Assembly: GCA_012511315.1 (NCBI GenBank)
Contig: JAAZGI010000197.1
Span: 1 to 13,425 of the forward strand
Length of the DNA stretch: 13,425 nt
Origin: Clostridium sp.
Lineage (GTDB): Bacteria > Bacillota > Clostridia > Clostridiales > Clostridiaceae
Direction of reading: 5' to 3'
In this document: positions 1-7,272 of the stretch, one piece after another
How the letters are laid out: each line of letters opens with the position of its first letter
Position numbering within the stretch: the first letter of the stretch is position 1
The notes under the pieces: model-generated
Database searches by the model: none
Told to the model about the DNA's origin: nothing
What the model saw: only the letters and a program-made list of their open reading frames with translations
Position numbers and translations under genes: made by a program

Positions 1-20
1 GAAACTAATTTTTAGTTTCA
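1..20 (-). terminator. Probable terminator stem after the tRNA-Ser gene
   Basis: A perfect inverted repeat of 8-bp arms (GAAACTAA and TTAGTTTC) around a 3-base loop lies 14 bases past the 3' end of the tRNA gene. The position fits a transcription terminator for the tRNA. The T-run expected next on the minus strand would fall outside the window, so this cannot be confirmed here. Confidence 0.5.
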
Positions 21-33
21 GCTCTTTGTCATA

Positions 34-121
34 TGGCGGAGAGTCAGGGATTTGAACCCTGGGATGCTTGCACATCGCCGGTTTTCAAGACCGGTGCCTT
101 CAGCCGCTCGACCAACTCTCC
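34..121 (-). tRNA. tRNA-Ser, anticodon UGA
   Basis: An 88-base sequence folds as a class II tRNA. The acceptor arm GGAGAGT pairs with ACTCTCC, followed by discriminator G and an encoded CCA. The T arm carries GGTTTGAATCC. The anticodon loop CTTGAAA has anticodon TGA at 85-87, which reads UCA serine codons. The long variable arm between the anticodon and T arms is typical of tRNA-Ser. The gene has its own promoter just upstream and a hairpin downstream, so it appears to be a single-gene unit. Confidence 0.96.
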
Positions 122-138
122 ATATTTACGACTACATT

Positions 139-168
139 ATAATACCAAACTTTAGCAATGGGTGTCAA
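139..168 (-). promoter_or_regulatory. Promoter of tRNA-Ser
   Basis: On the minus strand a consensus -35 box TTGACA (163-168) is followed after 18 bases by TATTAT (139-144). Transcription would begin a few bases before the mature 5' end of the tRNA at 121. This is among the best promoter matches in the window. Confidence 0.75.
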
Positions 169-240
169 TATGATTCAGCTATTTCTTTCCATTCATTTCT
201 AATTATTCAAAAACACTATTAGAATAGCTTGTAATTTAAG

Positions 241-280
241 TAAAAGAAAAGCTAGAGAGCTACCAGTCTCTAGCTTTCTT
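241..280 (-). terminator. Rho-independent terminator of the grdI-grdH-transporter operon
   Basis: An 11-bp perfect stem (AAAGCTAGAGA at 248-258 with TCTCTAGCTTT at 267-277) closes an 8-base loop. On the minus strand it is followed by TTTTCTTTTA. It sits about 40 bases after the stop codon of the BCCT transporter gene and marks the end of that transcript. Confidence 0.85.
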
Positions 281-319
281 TATATTTGTAATAGTTCTAA
301 ATTAAAATTTCCACCTGTA

Positions 320-1837
320 TTAAACTTTCTCTCCTTTAAGAGCTTTAAAGAGTGAGATAATAGCGAAAATCATAATAAAGATAAACGGAAAGGCTGCAAT
401 AACTGAAGCTGTTTGTAAAGGCAATAATCCACCAGCTAATAGTAGAGCTGTTGCTAAAGCGGATTGCGTAAGCCCCCAGATTATCTTTTTAGTGTTTGAA
501 GGGTTTAAATCACCCTGCTGAGTAAACATGCCTAGAACAAAGGTAGCTGAGTTTGCGGATGTTACAAAGAAAGTGATTAGCAGGAAGATGGTGATAACCG
601 AAAGGATTTTTCCAAGTGGATATTGAGCAAACACTTGGAACAGTGCCGTTTCAGGAACAGTAGCAATTTCTGACATTTTATCGAGTCCGAGCTTTTCAAC
701 CATATCAATGCTCATAGAGCCGAAAATGGCAAACCAAACCACAGAGGTTAATGCTGGTGCTACTGTAACGCCAAGGATAAACTCCTTAAAGGTTCTGCCC
801 TTTGAGATCCGTGCGATGAAAGAACCAACAAAAGGTGCCCAAGCAATCCACCAAGCCCAGTAAAAGATAGTCCATCCGTTAATCCAGCCATTGTCTCCTA
901 AAATATTGATATGTAAAGACTCACTAATAAAGTTTTGAAGATAGCTTCCGAAACCTTCAGTGAAAGCATTCATCGTAATTAACTTGGGACCTACAAGGAA
1001 GCTTAATAGTAACAGAGATCCTGCTAAATAAAGGTTAATATCACCTAAAAGCGAAATTCCTTTTTCAATTCCAGCTACTGCAGTCCAGATGAAAATTACA
1101 GTGATTACTGCAATAATAATGACTTGAACCAATGAATTAGACGGAATTCCAAAGACATAATTAAGCCCTGAGTTAATTTGCATGGTTCCAAGACCAAGAG
1201 AGGTTGCTACTCCTGCAACAGTAGCAAATACGGCTAAAATGTCGATGGTTTTTCCAATTGGTCCGCGAACACCCTTTTCACCAATAAGCGGTACAAAGAT
1301 GGAGCTTATTAATCCAGGGTATCCTTTGCGATATTGGAAATAGCCAAGAGCTAAACCGATAATGGAATAGTTTGCCCAAGGGTGGAAGCCCCAATGTTTA
1401 AAGGATGCTGCCATGGAAAAAGTAGCGGCTTCATTACTTCCTGGAGCAATGCCAGCTATTGGATTTGCTAAATGAGAGAGTGGCTCAGCAATTCCCCAGA
1501 AAACTAAACCAATTCCCATGCCTGCTCCGAAGAGCATGGCAAACCAAGATTTGGTTGAGAATTCAGGAACTGAATCATCCGCTCCAAGTTTAATTTTCCC
1601 ATACTTAGAGAAAGCCAACCCCAATGCAACAATAACAAAGAGCAGCATGGAAATTAAGTATAGCCAACCAAATTTAACTTGCAAAAATTCAAGGGAGGCG
1701 GCCATGGCATTAGCAAAAGGATCTTTGAAAATAAGCCCAATAACAGATATCGATAATACGATAATCATTGAGATGATAAATACAGTTTGGTTCTTTGGCC
1801 TATTGTTAGGATTTAGAGCCTTTTTATTATCATTCAT
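320..1837 (-). CDS. BCCT-family betaine/choline/carnitine transporter
   Basis: A 505-residue membrane protein with about 12 hydrophobic segments, the normal size for secondary transporters that import glycine betaine and related trimethylammonium compounds with Na+ or H+. Visible family marks are the glycine stretch GAGMGIG (about 104-110) and the signature GWTIFYWAWW (321-330), continuing IAWAPFVGSF. Trp327, Trp329, Trp330 and Trp333 match the aromatic box that binds the quaternary ammonium in the BetP family. The GMGIG form resembles Na+-coupled members, so Na+ coupling is likely but inferred. The gene starts one base after the grdH stop codon and lacks a strong Shine-Dalgarno sequence, suggesting translational coupling. 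It is last in the operon and ends at a terminator. The neighbours suggest it imports the reductase substrate rather than serving only osmoprotection; substrate choice (betaine, carnitine, choline) cannot be fixed from sequence. Confidence 0.93.
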   Translation of the reverse strand: MNDNKKALNPNNRPKNQTVFIISMIIVLSISVIGLIFKDPFANAMAASLEFLQVKFGWLYLISMLLFVIVALGLAFSKYGKIKLGADDSVPEFSTKSWFAMLFGAGMGIGLVFWGIAEPLSHLANPIAGIAPGSNEAATFSMAASFKHWGFHPWANYSIIGLALGYFQYRKGYPGLISSIFVPLIGEKGVRGPIGKTIDILAVFATVAGVATSLGLGTMQINSGLNYVFGIPSNSLVQVIIIAVITVIFIWTAVAGIEKGISLLGDINLYLAGSLLLLSFLVGPKLITMNAFTEGFGSYLQNFISESLHINILGDNGWINGWTIFYWAWWIAWAPFVGSFIARISKGRTFKEFILGVTVAPALTSVVWFAIFGSMSIDMVEKLGLDKMSEIATVPETALFQVFAQYPLGKILSVITIFLLITFFVTSANSATFVLGMFTQQGDLNPSNTKKIIWGLTQSALATALLLAGGLLPLQTASVIAAFPFIFIMIFAIISLFKALKGEKV

Positions 1838-1838
1838 C

Positions 1839-3149
1839 TTATTTTACCGCGTAAACTTTTTGTTCAGTGATTTCATCGGTAAGTGCTTCCAAAGCAGTTT
1901 TTACTCGAGAAAGTCTTAACTTCCATTGAGCGTCTTTGCTTGTAGCTGGATCACCTAGAGGATATGGGATGGATATCGTTGGTACGATCTTGTTGGCACC
2001 AACAGTAGAAGCAACAGGAATTAAGTTACACATCTGAACGATAGGGAAGCCAGCTTTTTCTAATTCTTTGACCATTGTTGCGCCGCAACGTGTACAAGTT
2101 CCTCACGTACTGGTCATGATGATAGCATCTACACCATCTTCCTTTAGATAAGGAATCATTTCATTAGCCATTCTGGCAGCTTCGTTTTCAGTAGTTCCAG
2201 TTCCAACAGTTGAGTAGAACCATGGATGTAATTTTCCGATGAAAGCTTCTTTTTCAAAGTGTTTCATTGCATCAATGGGCATGATAACATTTGGATCAGC
2301 ATCTGCAGCAGCAGGATCGAAGCCGGCGTGAATGGTCTTAAATTCACCACCTGCTAGTCGGTCCAACTGAGAGATATCATACCGACCCCAACGAGTGGCA
2401 GAAGCTGATTGAATGCGATCAGGATTATCAACAGGCACGATTCCACCGGTGGTAATCATGGCAATATTTGCTTTAGAAAGGTCCTTGATAGCAGGAGCAA
2501 CAGGTACTCTTTCTTTCAAATTGATAGGTAGCTCACTGATGAACTCTTCACCTTTGACTTTTTTTAGAATCATATCAATGGCACGGTCCACTGCTGGACG
2601 CCCATCAGGAAGCCAAACTTGATGGCGAATTCCACGAACAAAGAACCCACCTTCTTCTTGAAGGATTCGCTTTTCACCAGCCAAGATGCGGTGAGCAAGT
2701 CCAACTATTTTTTCGATGTCCTTTTTCATGGATGCAGCACTTTTGCCACCAGGCATAATATAGACATCTTGTTTAAACATCTCTACACCAGGATTTTCTT
2801 CATGCATTGATGTTATAGCTGGAATACCATATTTTTCTTGAATATGTTTGGCTACATTACCACAAGCAACACCGTAACGACCAGCTTGGAAGGCGGGTCC
2901 GGCCAAAAGAATGTCGAATTCTTTACCTTCAAGTAATGAGTCAATCTCGGCTAAAGCCTTTTCTGTATTTGATCCCATATAGTTATCGCCGCAGATTATA
3001 GCACCTATAATGGTGGAATCTTTAAGCATTGATTGATAAGCCAAGGCAGGACCCTTGATGTCTTCCCGGAATTCTGGGGCTACATCGGCCATATCTTCTC
3101 CGCCGATACCTGCGAAAAACTGATTCAGATATAAAAGAACCTTTTTCAT
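1839..3149 (-). CDS. grdH: Betaine reductase selenoprotein subunit GrdH (GrdB/GrdF/GrdH family), read through UGA as selenocysteine
   Basis: Read through the in-frame TGA at 2103-2105, this gene encodes 436 residues, the usual length of the substrate-specific selenoprotein (protein B) of glycine, sarcosine and betaine reductases. The TGA is codon 349 and sits in TSTUGTCTRCGATMVKE, the conserved redox site, with Sec349, Cys352 and Cys355. The frame continues on both sides, with family-like sequence before it (FFAGIGGEDMADV near the N terminus) and after it (IPVASTVGANKIVP). With GrdI it should cleave the substrate reductively and pass the carboxymethyl group to selenoprotein A. The start has AGGAGG nine bases upstream, overlapping the grdI stop; the genes are 13 bases apart. 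Assignment as GrdH rather than sarcosine (GrdF) or glycine (GrdB) reductase rests mainly on the adjacent betaine-type transporter and is an inference. It is not a pseudogene. Confidence 0.93.
2077..2089 (-). promoter_or_regulatory. Candidate bacterial SECIS stem-loop downstream of the Sec UGA
   Basis: Thirteen bases after the UGA the minus-strand mRNA can form GTTGC-GGC-GCAAC, or GTTG with loop CGGCG and CAAC. Bacterial selenocysteine insertion needs a hairpin at about this distance inside the coding region, bound by SelB. The position and a loop containing GG fit, but bacterial SECIS elements vary widely and this is by-eye folding. Confidence 0.5.
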
Positions 3150-3158
3150 TAATCTGTT

Positions 3159-3164
3159 CCTCCT
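3159..3164 (-). promoter_or_regulatory. Ribosome binding site of grdH, overlapping the grdI stop
   Basis: A perfect AGGAGG lies nine bases before the grdH ATG and overlaps two bases of the grdI TAG (3163-3165). The arrangement ties translation of the two reductase subunits together, which suits proteins needed in matched amounts. Confidence 0.85.
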
Positions 3165-4488
3165 AGAACTCTTTCATAGTTTTGGGGGACCAACCAATAA
3201 TTCGGTCACCACAAAAAGTACTATTGTTTTCGATGATGATACTGCCGTCTTCGCGAACTGAAGGTCCGAGGTTTTCATCATAGGCCCAACCTCCGGATAG
3301 ACCATCTCGGCCTGCTGCTTCCAACTCACCGATGACATGGTCCATGGCAGGAAGTTCAATGAGTTCAGAAACGTTTCCAGTTGAAACAATGGCATTTGCC
3401 AGTTCATCTAAAACTACGAGTGGTTGGCTTTTTCCATCACGTCCCGTACATTCATTCGTCATACCAACAGTTTTAACACCAGCTTTTTCAAGTTCAACAA
3501 AACAAGCAATAAAGTCAGCATCTGGATTACCATAGCCTTCTTCAGCTAAGATTGCTCCATCAGCTCCAATAATATTGGCAAGTTTTGCAACAGCTTGAGC
3601 CGAGCGTTGTTTTTGCTCAAGAGAAACATTAAGGTTTGACATGATTACTCCCAAGAAATTTAGAGTTTTTCCATGTTCTTCATATAAGCGAGTAATGACT
3701 GGATTATTTTGGTAGTCAAAAGTTGACCATTTTGAGGAACAAGGCATGAAGGAACCATCGATCATAGCTCCATCTAATACTTCGTTAGGGTGGACTAAGC
3801 TAGGAATGAAATGATTGAGATCCCAACCATATAATAAAGCATTATAGCCCATCTCTTCCATTTGGGATTGAGGTTGCATAACATAGACAATAGCGGGAAG
3901 CTCTTCAACAGCTGCATCACGATTGCGAATGGATTCCAACTCAAAAGTAATTAGCTCATCTTCTTTCTCTTTTCCAATGCAAAGCGCTAAGTATTCAGCA
4001 AAACGGTGGGTTGCCCAACGAATTGCATGATTCTTCTTTTGCTGTTCTCTTTGCTCAAACAACTCATCGGTATCAATAACGAGGCAAACGTTGATTAGTT
4101 CTGAGAAGTGGGTTAGCTTAGCACCTTCTCCACTCATATCGATAATACCGTCTCCGAATGAACCCCAGTGCATTCCAACACCTAAAACAGATACTCCTTT
4201 GAGACAATTAGTTCTCCCATCGCCGACTTGTACTACATCACCAGTTACTCCAGGGAATGCAGGTCGTCCATCAGTTTTAGCTCTAGGTTCCGCTGCTTCC
4301 TTAACAGGGACAATCCGAGTTGAATCACCTGGTTTTGCGATCTCAATATCGCATTCTGTAATATGCTCATCTTCTTTTACGTATTGGATAGCTTCTTCTT
4401 TGTTGATAGTTAAGATACCATCCTTAAAGAACGTGCGATCTCCAAATACAACGTCTTTGACCAAATAATTGGCCAGCTGTAGTTTCAT
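3163..4488 (-). CDS. grdI: Betaine reductase substrate-binding proprotein GrdI (GrdE/GrdG/GrdI family)
   Basis: A 441-residue protein of the family that forms the substrate-binding part of protein B in glycine, sarcosine and betaine reductases. Known members are made as a proprotein of about 430 residues, cleaved in the middle to leave a cysteine-derived pyruvoyl group on one fragment, which binds the substrate amine. Here Cys250 in DGSFMPCSSKWSTF is at the expected place, so fragments of about 249 and 192 residues are predicted; the exact site is inferred. Another strongly conserved-looking stretch is MTNECTGRDGKSQP (343-356). The ATG is preceded by GAGGAGGT at six bases. It is the first gene of the grdI-grdH-transporter operon and has a good promoter just upstream. 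Substrate choice is inferred from the transporter gene: betaine is most likely, sarcosine possible. Confidence 0.88.
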   Translation of the reverse strand: MKLQLANYLVKDVVFGDRTFFKDGILTINKEEAIQYVKEDEHITECDIEIAKPGDSTRIVPVKEAAEPRAKTDGRPAFPGVTGDVVQVGDGRTNCLKGVSVLGVGMHWGSFGDGIIDMSGEGAKLTHFSELINVCLVIDTDELFEQREQQKKNHAIRWATHRFAEYLALCIGKEKEDELITFELESIRNRDAAVEELPAIVYVMQPQSQMEEMGYNALLYGWDLNHFIPSLVHPNEVLDGAMIDGSFMPCSSKWSTFDYQNNPVITRLYEEHGKTLNFLGVIMSNLNVSLEQKQRSAQAVAKLANIIGADGAILAEEGYGNPDADFIACFVELEKAGVKTVGMTNECTGRDGKSQPLVVLDELANAIVSTGNVSELIELPAMDHVIGELEAAGRDGLSGGWAYDENLGPSVREDGSIIIENNSTFCGDRIIGWSPKTMKEF

Positions 4489-4528
4489 TTGACTACCTCC
4501 TCAGGTTGAGTAGTTATTCATCAAGCCT

Positions 4529-4557
4529 ATTATAGTAAACGAATACACTTTTGTAAA
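4529..4557 (-). promoter_or_regulatory. Promoter of the grdI-grdH-transporter operon
   Basis: On the minus strand TTTACA (4552-4557), a 17-base spacer and a consensus TATAAT (4529-4534) form a strong sigma-A type promoter. The start point would be near 4522, giving a short leader of about 35 bases before the grdI ATG. No riboswitch fits in this leader, so control is expected at initiation. Confidence 0.8.
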
Positions 4558-4565
4558 CATGTTTA
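4554..4565. promoter_or_regulatory. Palindrome over the -35 box, candidate operator
   Basis: TAAACATGTTTA is a perfect 12-bp palindrome that overlaps four bases of the -35 box of the operon promoter. A second, looser inverted repeat (AAATAA, six bases, TTATTT) lies just upstream near 4568-4585. With a TetR-type gene next door, repression through these sites is plausible, but AT-rich DNA yields such palindromes by chance. Confidence 0.4.
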
Positions 4566-4591
4566 TTAAATAAATATGCTTATTTTTTTCG

Positions 4592-4623
4592 AGAAAAAAA
4601 GCAGAGGTCCTAGTCTCTGCTTT
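4592..4623 (-). terminator. Terminator of the TetR-type regulator gene
   Basis: A 9-bp perfect stem (AAAGCAGAG at 4598-4606 with CTCTGCTTT at 4615-4623) has an 8-base loop and continues into TTTTTTTCTC on the minus strand. It lies 35 bases past the regulator stop and separates that gene from the grdI promoter, so the two are distinct transcripts. Confidence 0.88.
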
Positions 4624-4657
4624 GAGGTTAAATATACTTTATTCTACTATTTCGGAT

Positions 4658-5320
4658 TTAGTATAAATCGATTAAAGCTTTCATAAACGCAACAGTTTTT
4701 TCTACTTCTTTAGCTTTTTGTTTATCAGACCACTGATCTTCGATACATTCAGATAGCTTACCGCGGTATATAGTAATCATCATTTCATTCATTTGAATAA
4801 TTTTTGCTACGGGTAATTTGTGTTCTCTTGTTTCCATTACCAAGGATAAAACAGACATATTCCGAGACTGCAATTGACATCCTGTCATCATCTCTTGAAT
4901 ATCCACTGTATGTTGATTTAATTCCTCTGGAAACATCTTAAAGTAAAAATCGAAAAAATCACAAAGCGTGTACCGTGGCGTCTTGAAAAACAAAGCTTGA
5001 TATATTTTAGGATTTTCAAAGGAGTAGAAACAAAAATTTTGCCAGATAGCAAGAAATCGTTCTTCCGGATCAGAAATTTTTTCGACGTTATCTTTTAAGC
5101 TTTGATGATAGGTTTGAAGATACTTAATGGAAGCAAAACCCACTAAGTAATCTAAATTTTCAAAATAATTATATAAAGTAGCTGGGTTATACCCAGCAAT
5201 TTTACTTACTTTACGGACAGTTATGGCCTCAAATCCCTCTTCTTCAATAACTTTATGTGTTGCTTCTACAAAATATGACATAGTGCGGATTCGCTGAATA
5301 TCTTTATTACTTACTTCCAA
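4658..5320 (-). CDS. TetR/AcrR-family transcriptional regulator next to the betaine reductase operon
   Basis: A 220-residue protein. The N-terminal 60 residues match the TetR DNA-binding domain: an amphipathic first helix (about 10-28), then ITVRKVSKIAGYNPATLYNY (33-52) as the helix-turn-helix, followed by a tyrosine-rich third helix region. The remainder is a variable, mostly helical ligand-binding domain with no recognisable ligand motif. The start is a TTG at 5318-5320, chosen because GAGGAG lies six bases before it; the first ATG (codon 14) would cut into the DNA-binding domain and has no ribosome site. The gene points the same way as grdI-grdH-transporter and lies just upstream, but has its own promoter and terminator. 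It probably controls that operon, perhaps in response to betaine or a breakdown product; both are inference from position. Whether it corresponds to a named grd regulator is not known to me. Confidence 0.87.
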   Translation of the reverse strand: MEVSNKDIQRIRTMSYFVEATHKVIEEEGFEAITVRKVSKIAGYNPATLYNYFENLDYLVGFASIKYLQTYHQSLKDNVEKISDPEERFLAIWQNFCFYSFENPKIYQALFFKTPRYTLCDFFDFYFKMFPEELNQHTVDIQEMMTGCQLQSRNMSVLSLVMETREHKLPVAKIIQMNEMMITIYRGKLSECIEDQWSDKQKAKEVEKTVAFMKALIDLY

Positions 5321-5326
5321 TTTAGT

Positions 5327-5332
5327 CTCCTC
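5327..5332 (-). promoter_or_regulatory. Ribosome binding site fixing a TTG start for the TetR-type gene
   Basis: GAGGAG within AAGAGGAGA lies six bases before the TTG at 5318-5320. No other start codon in this frame nearby has such a site, so TTG is the likely initiator. Confidence 0.8.
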
Positions 5333-5443
5333 TTAATCGTAAAGAATAGGCTGATTTCAAAACTGTGATGGCAATAGTGTCTTGATAATACTAAGTACAC
5401 GATAAGTTAGAAACTGCTGCGCCTTTGATTGATTCTGCTTTAC

Positions 5444-5472
5444 AATATACTTATCGAGTTAATTTTTGTCAA
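5444..5472 (-). promoter_or_regulatory. Promoter of the TetR-type regulator gene
   Basis: A consensus TTGACA (5467-5472), a 17-base spacer and TATATT (5444-5449) read on the minus strand, with a predicted start near 5437. The leader of roughly 115 bases is longer than needed. The inverted repeat arms CGATAAGT (5400-5407) and ACTTATCG (5449-5456) flank the start point, the latter overlapping the -10 edge. Confidence 0.78.
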
Positions 5473-5604
5473 CAGCCTAACTGTAATCATATCACCTTTA
5501 AAACCTTTTAAATATAAAAACAGAAGTAAGGGAGAATTGAAGAATTATTATATGTTTTTGGTTAAATTTCATAAAAGATGATTTGATAGAAGGTACTTTG
5601 ATTG
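5473..5604. other. Non-coding gap between regulator promoter and nucleotidase terminator
   Basis: This AT-rich stretch holds no ORF I can support in either direction. An AGGGAGA followed by TTG near 5536 opens only about 15 codons. Together with the promoter and leader on its left and the terminator on its right it makes up the 346-base gap between the regulator and the nucleotidase remnant. Confidence 0.6.
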
Positions 5605-5646
5605 TAAACAAAATTAAGCAGCTGCCTCATTTAAGAAGCAGCTGCT
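5605..5646 (-). terminator. Terminator of the 5'-nucleotidase gene
   Basis: Arms AGCAGCTGC (5617-5625) and GCAGCTGCT (5638-5646) form a 9-bp perfect stem with a 12-base loop. On the minus strand it is followed by TTAATTTTGTTT. It lies about 20 bases past the nucleotidase stop. Confidence 0.78.
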
Positions 5647-5666
5647 GGGATTAAAGAGTTTCGTTC

Positions 5667-7272
5667 TTATTTGACTAGATAGGCTGTAGGATCAAATTCA
5701 TGATCAAGAGTTCCGATGGCTTCGATGTAGTCAGCCAATAGAGCTCGAACAGGGATATAGGTATCAACGACATTCATAGCTCCGCTAAAGTCGTATTGAT
5801 CACCACCGGTATAGACAAAGTCAAGGGTTGATACAGAATAGTACTGGTCATCCATGACTGGATCACCATTTTGCAATGTTATTTCAGTAATTCTTGAGCC
5901 ATATGGTTTTGTTAAATCAGCTTTAACTTTTACTCCATAGAATTGTCCATCTCTAAAGGTTGGTGGTTGGATACCATGTTCAATTAATTGACGAAGTTTA
6001 GCACCAGTAACCTCCAGGGTAACAAGGGTGTTATCGAATGGGAAAATACTATACATGGTTCCCATGGTAATATCTCCGGCTGGCATTGGCTCTCGAATAC
6101 CACCACCGTTTACGATGGCAATATCAGTTTCACCTAAGTAAGCTAAGCTTTTGACGGTCCATTGTCCCATTGGAGTAAGACCAAGATAGGCGTTATGAGC
6201 TAAATCTCGTGCGTTAGTACCAATTACTTGGTTGAGAATACCACCGACAGCTTGTTGATACTCTTTGACAACTGCGTCAACTTCTTTATTAATCGGAAGA
6301 TCAGCTACACGCTGGTAAATATTATCAATGTAGCCATCTACTTTATGAAGTTTTCCATTTTTGTTATTAAAAGTCAGTTGACCCACTTGGAGAGAACGTC
6401 CATTGTAGTAAGCTTGAAGAACTTGAATGCCATGAATTTTGGCATCAATGGTTTGATGGGTGTGACCCGAGAAAATTAAATCTACATTGTTAATTTTCTG
6501 GGCATATTCAGCAATTTCACCAGTTACTTCGCCAGTTTCTGGATCTTGGAAACCACCTAAATGTGTCAAAGCTACAATGGCATCGACTCGCTTCACTCTA
6601 CGAAGGTATTTAACCCACTTTTTGGTTGCTTTAACAGGATCAGTAAACTCCACATCGGCTACATTGGCAGCAGCTGTTTTATAAGCGGTTTCGGGTGTTG
6701 CAATACCGATAATACCGATTCGAACAACTTTCCCACTTGAGAGCTTAATCTTTTTGACCATATAGGGATCTGCATAGTCAACCGGCTCCCCTGTGTCCTT
6801 ATAAACAATGTTGGAGGCGAGGAAAGGATACCCCCCTTCTGCTGACCATTCGGTCATTAAATCAGAACCCCAGTCATACTCGTGATTTCCGACAGCAGAA
6901 GCTTGAAGATCCATTATTTTAAGGCTTCATTGACCACGGCACCGTGGGTGAGATTGGAGATGGCTGTGCCTTGGAAATTGTCACCAGCAGAGAAAAAATA
7001 GGTTGGATACTCTTCATTCATTTCATCTAAAACACCAGCAATCTTTGCAATTCCAGGATTTTTCCGCCTTCGACAACATTCCCATGGAAGTCATTGATCG
7101 AGACAAACTGAATGGTTTCAAATTGAGGCTGACCCTTTCCTTTGTGCTTTTGGCCTCCTTGATTATGGAGGGCATTTTGATTGGGAGCAGCGACTACGGG
7201 GGAGAAACCGGCAAACAATGATAGAACCAGGGTAAAGATCAAAATGAGTTATTTAGAAATGTTTTTCTTCAT
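5667..7272 (-). pseudogene. Secreted 5'-nucleotidase / UshA-type metallophosphoesterase, broken by a stop and two frameshifts
   Basis: The intact ancestor would be about 535 residues: a signal peptide (MKKN start, hydrophobic core, AxA-like end at VVAAPNQ), a metallophosphoesterase domain and a C-terminal 5'-nucleotidase domain. Metal-site motifs remain readable across frames: NDFHG (about 60-64), GDNFQG (97-102), GNHEYDWG (129-136), THLGG and SGHTH. The C-terminal domain shows NGGGIREPMPAGD and FPFDNTLV. Three lesions break it: TAA as codon 8 (7249-7251); one base missing at the T5 run 7059-7063 (A5 in the gene); one missing at the T4 run 6917-6920. The last 415 codons (from 6914) are open but lack signal peptide, ribosome site and half the metal ligands. 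The original ATG (7270-7272) keeps a perfect AGGAGGT five bases upstream. Family enzymes release phosphate from extracellular nucleotides. Assembly error is a less likely explanation. Confidence 0.85.

Noticed and set aside
1518..1919. 133-residue plus-strand ORF opposite the transporter and grdH end
   Set aside because: Antisense shadow spanning a gene junction, with no independent support.
1839..2075. Separate 78-residue gene starting at the ATG at 2073-2075
   Set aside because: It is the C-terminal part of grdH after the Sec codon; it has no ribosome site and its sequence continues the GrdB-family motif in the same frame.
2103..3149. grdH as a truncated or pseudogene
   Set aside because: The only stop is the UGA at the family's known Sec position, and both sides are intact and in phase.
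4091..4468. 125-residue plus-strand ORF opposite grdI
   Set aside because: Antisense shadow of a clearly recognisable gene, rich in Ser/Pro/Thr, with no ribosome site.
1839..4488. Assignment as sarcosine reductase (grdF/grdG) or glycine reductase (grdB/grdE)
   Set aside because: Not excluded by sequence, but the adjacent BCCT transporter and lack of grdA/C/D nearby favour betaine; kept as an alternative.
5667..6914. A complete 415-residue nucleotidase starting at the ATG at 6912-6914
   Set aside because: It lacks the signal peptide and the NDFHG and GDNFQG metal motifs that are found upstream in other frames; it has no ribosome site.
7003..7221. Plus-strand ORF opposite the nucleotidase N terminus
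   Set aside because: The minus strand carries the signal peptide and NDFHG motif; the plus frame shows no family features or ribosome site.
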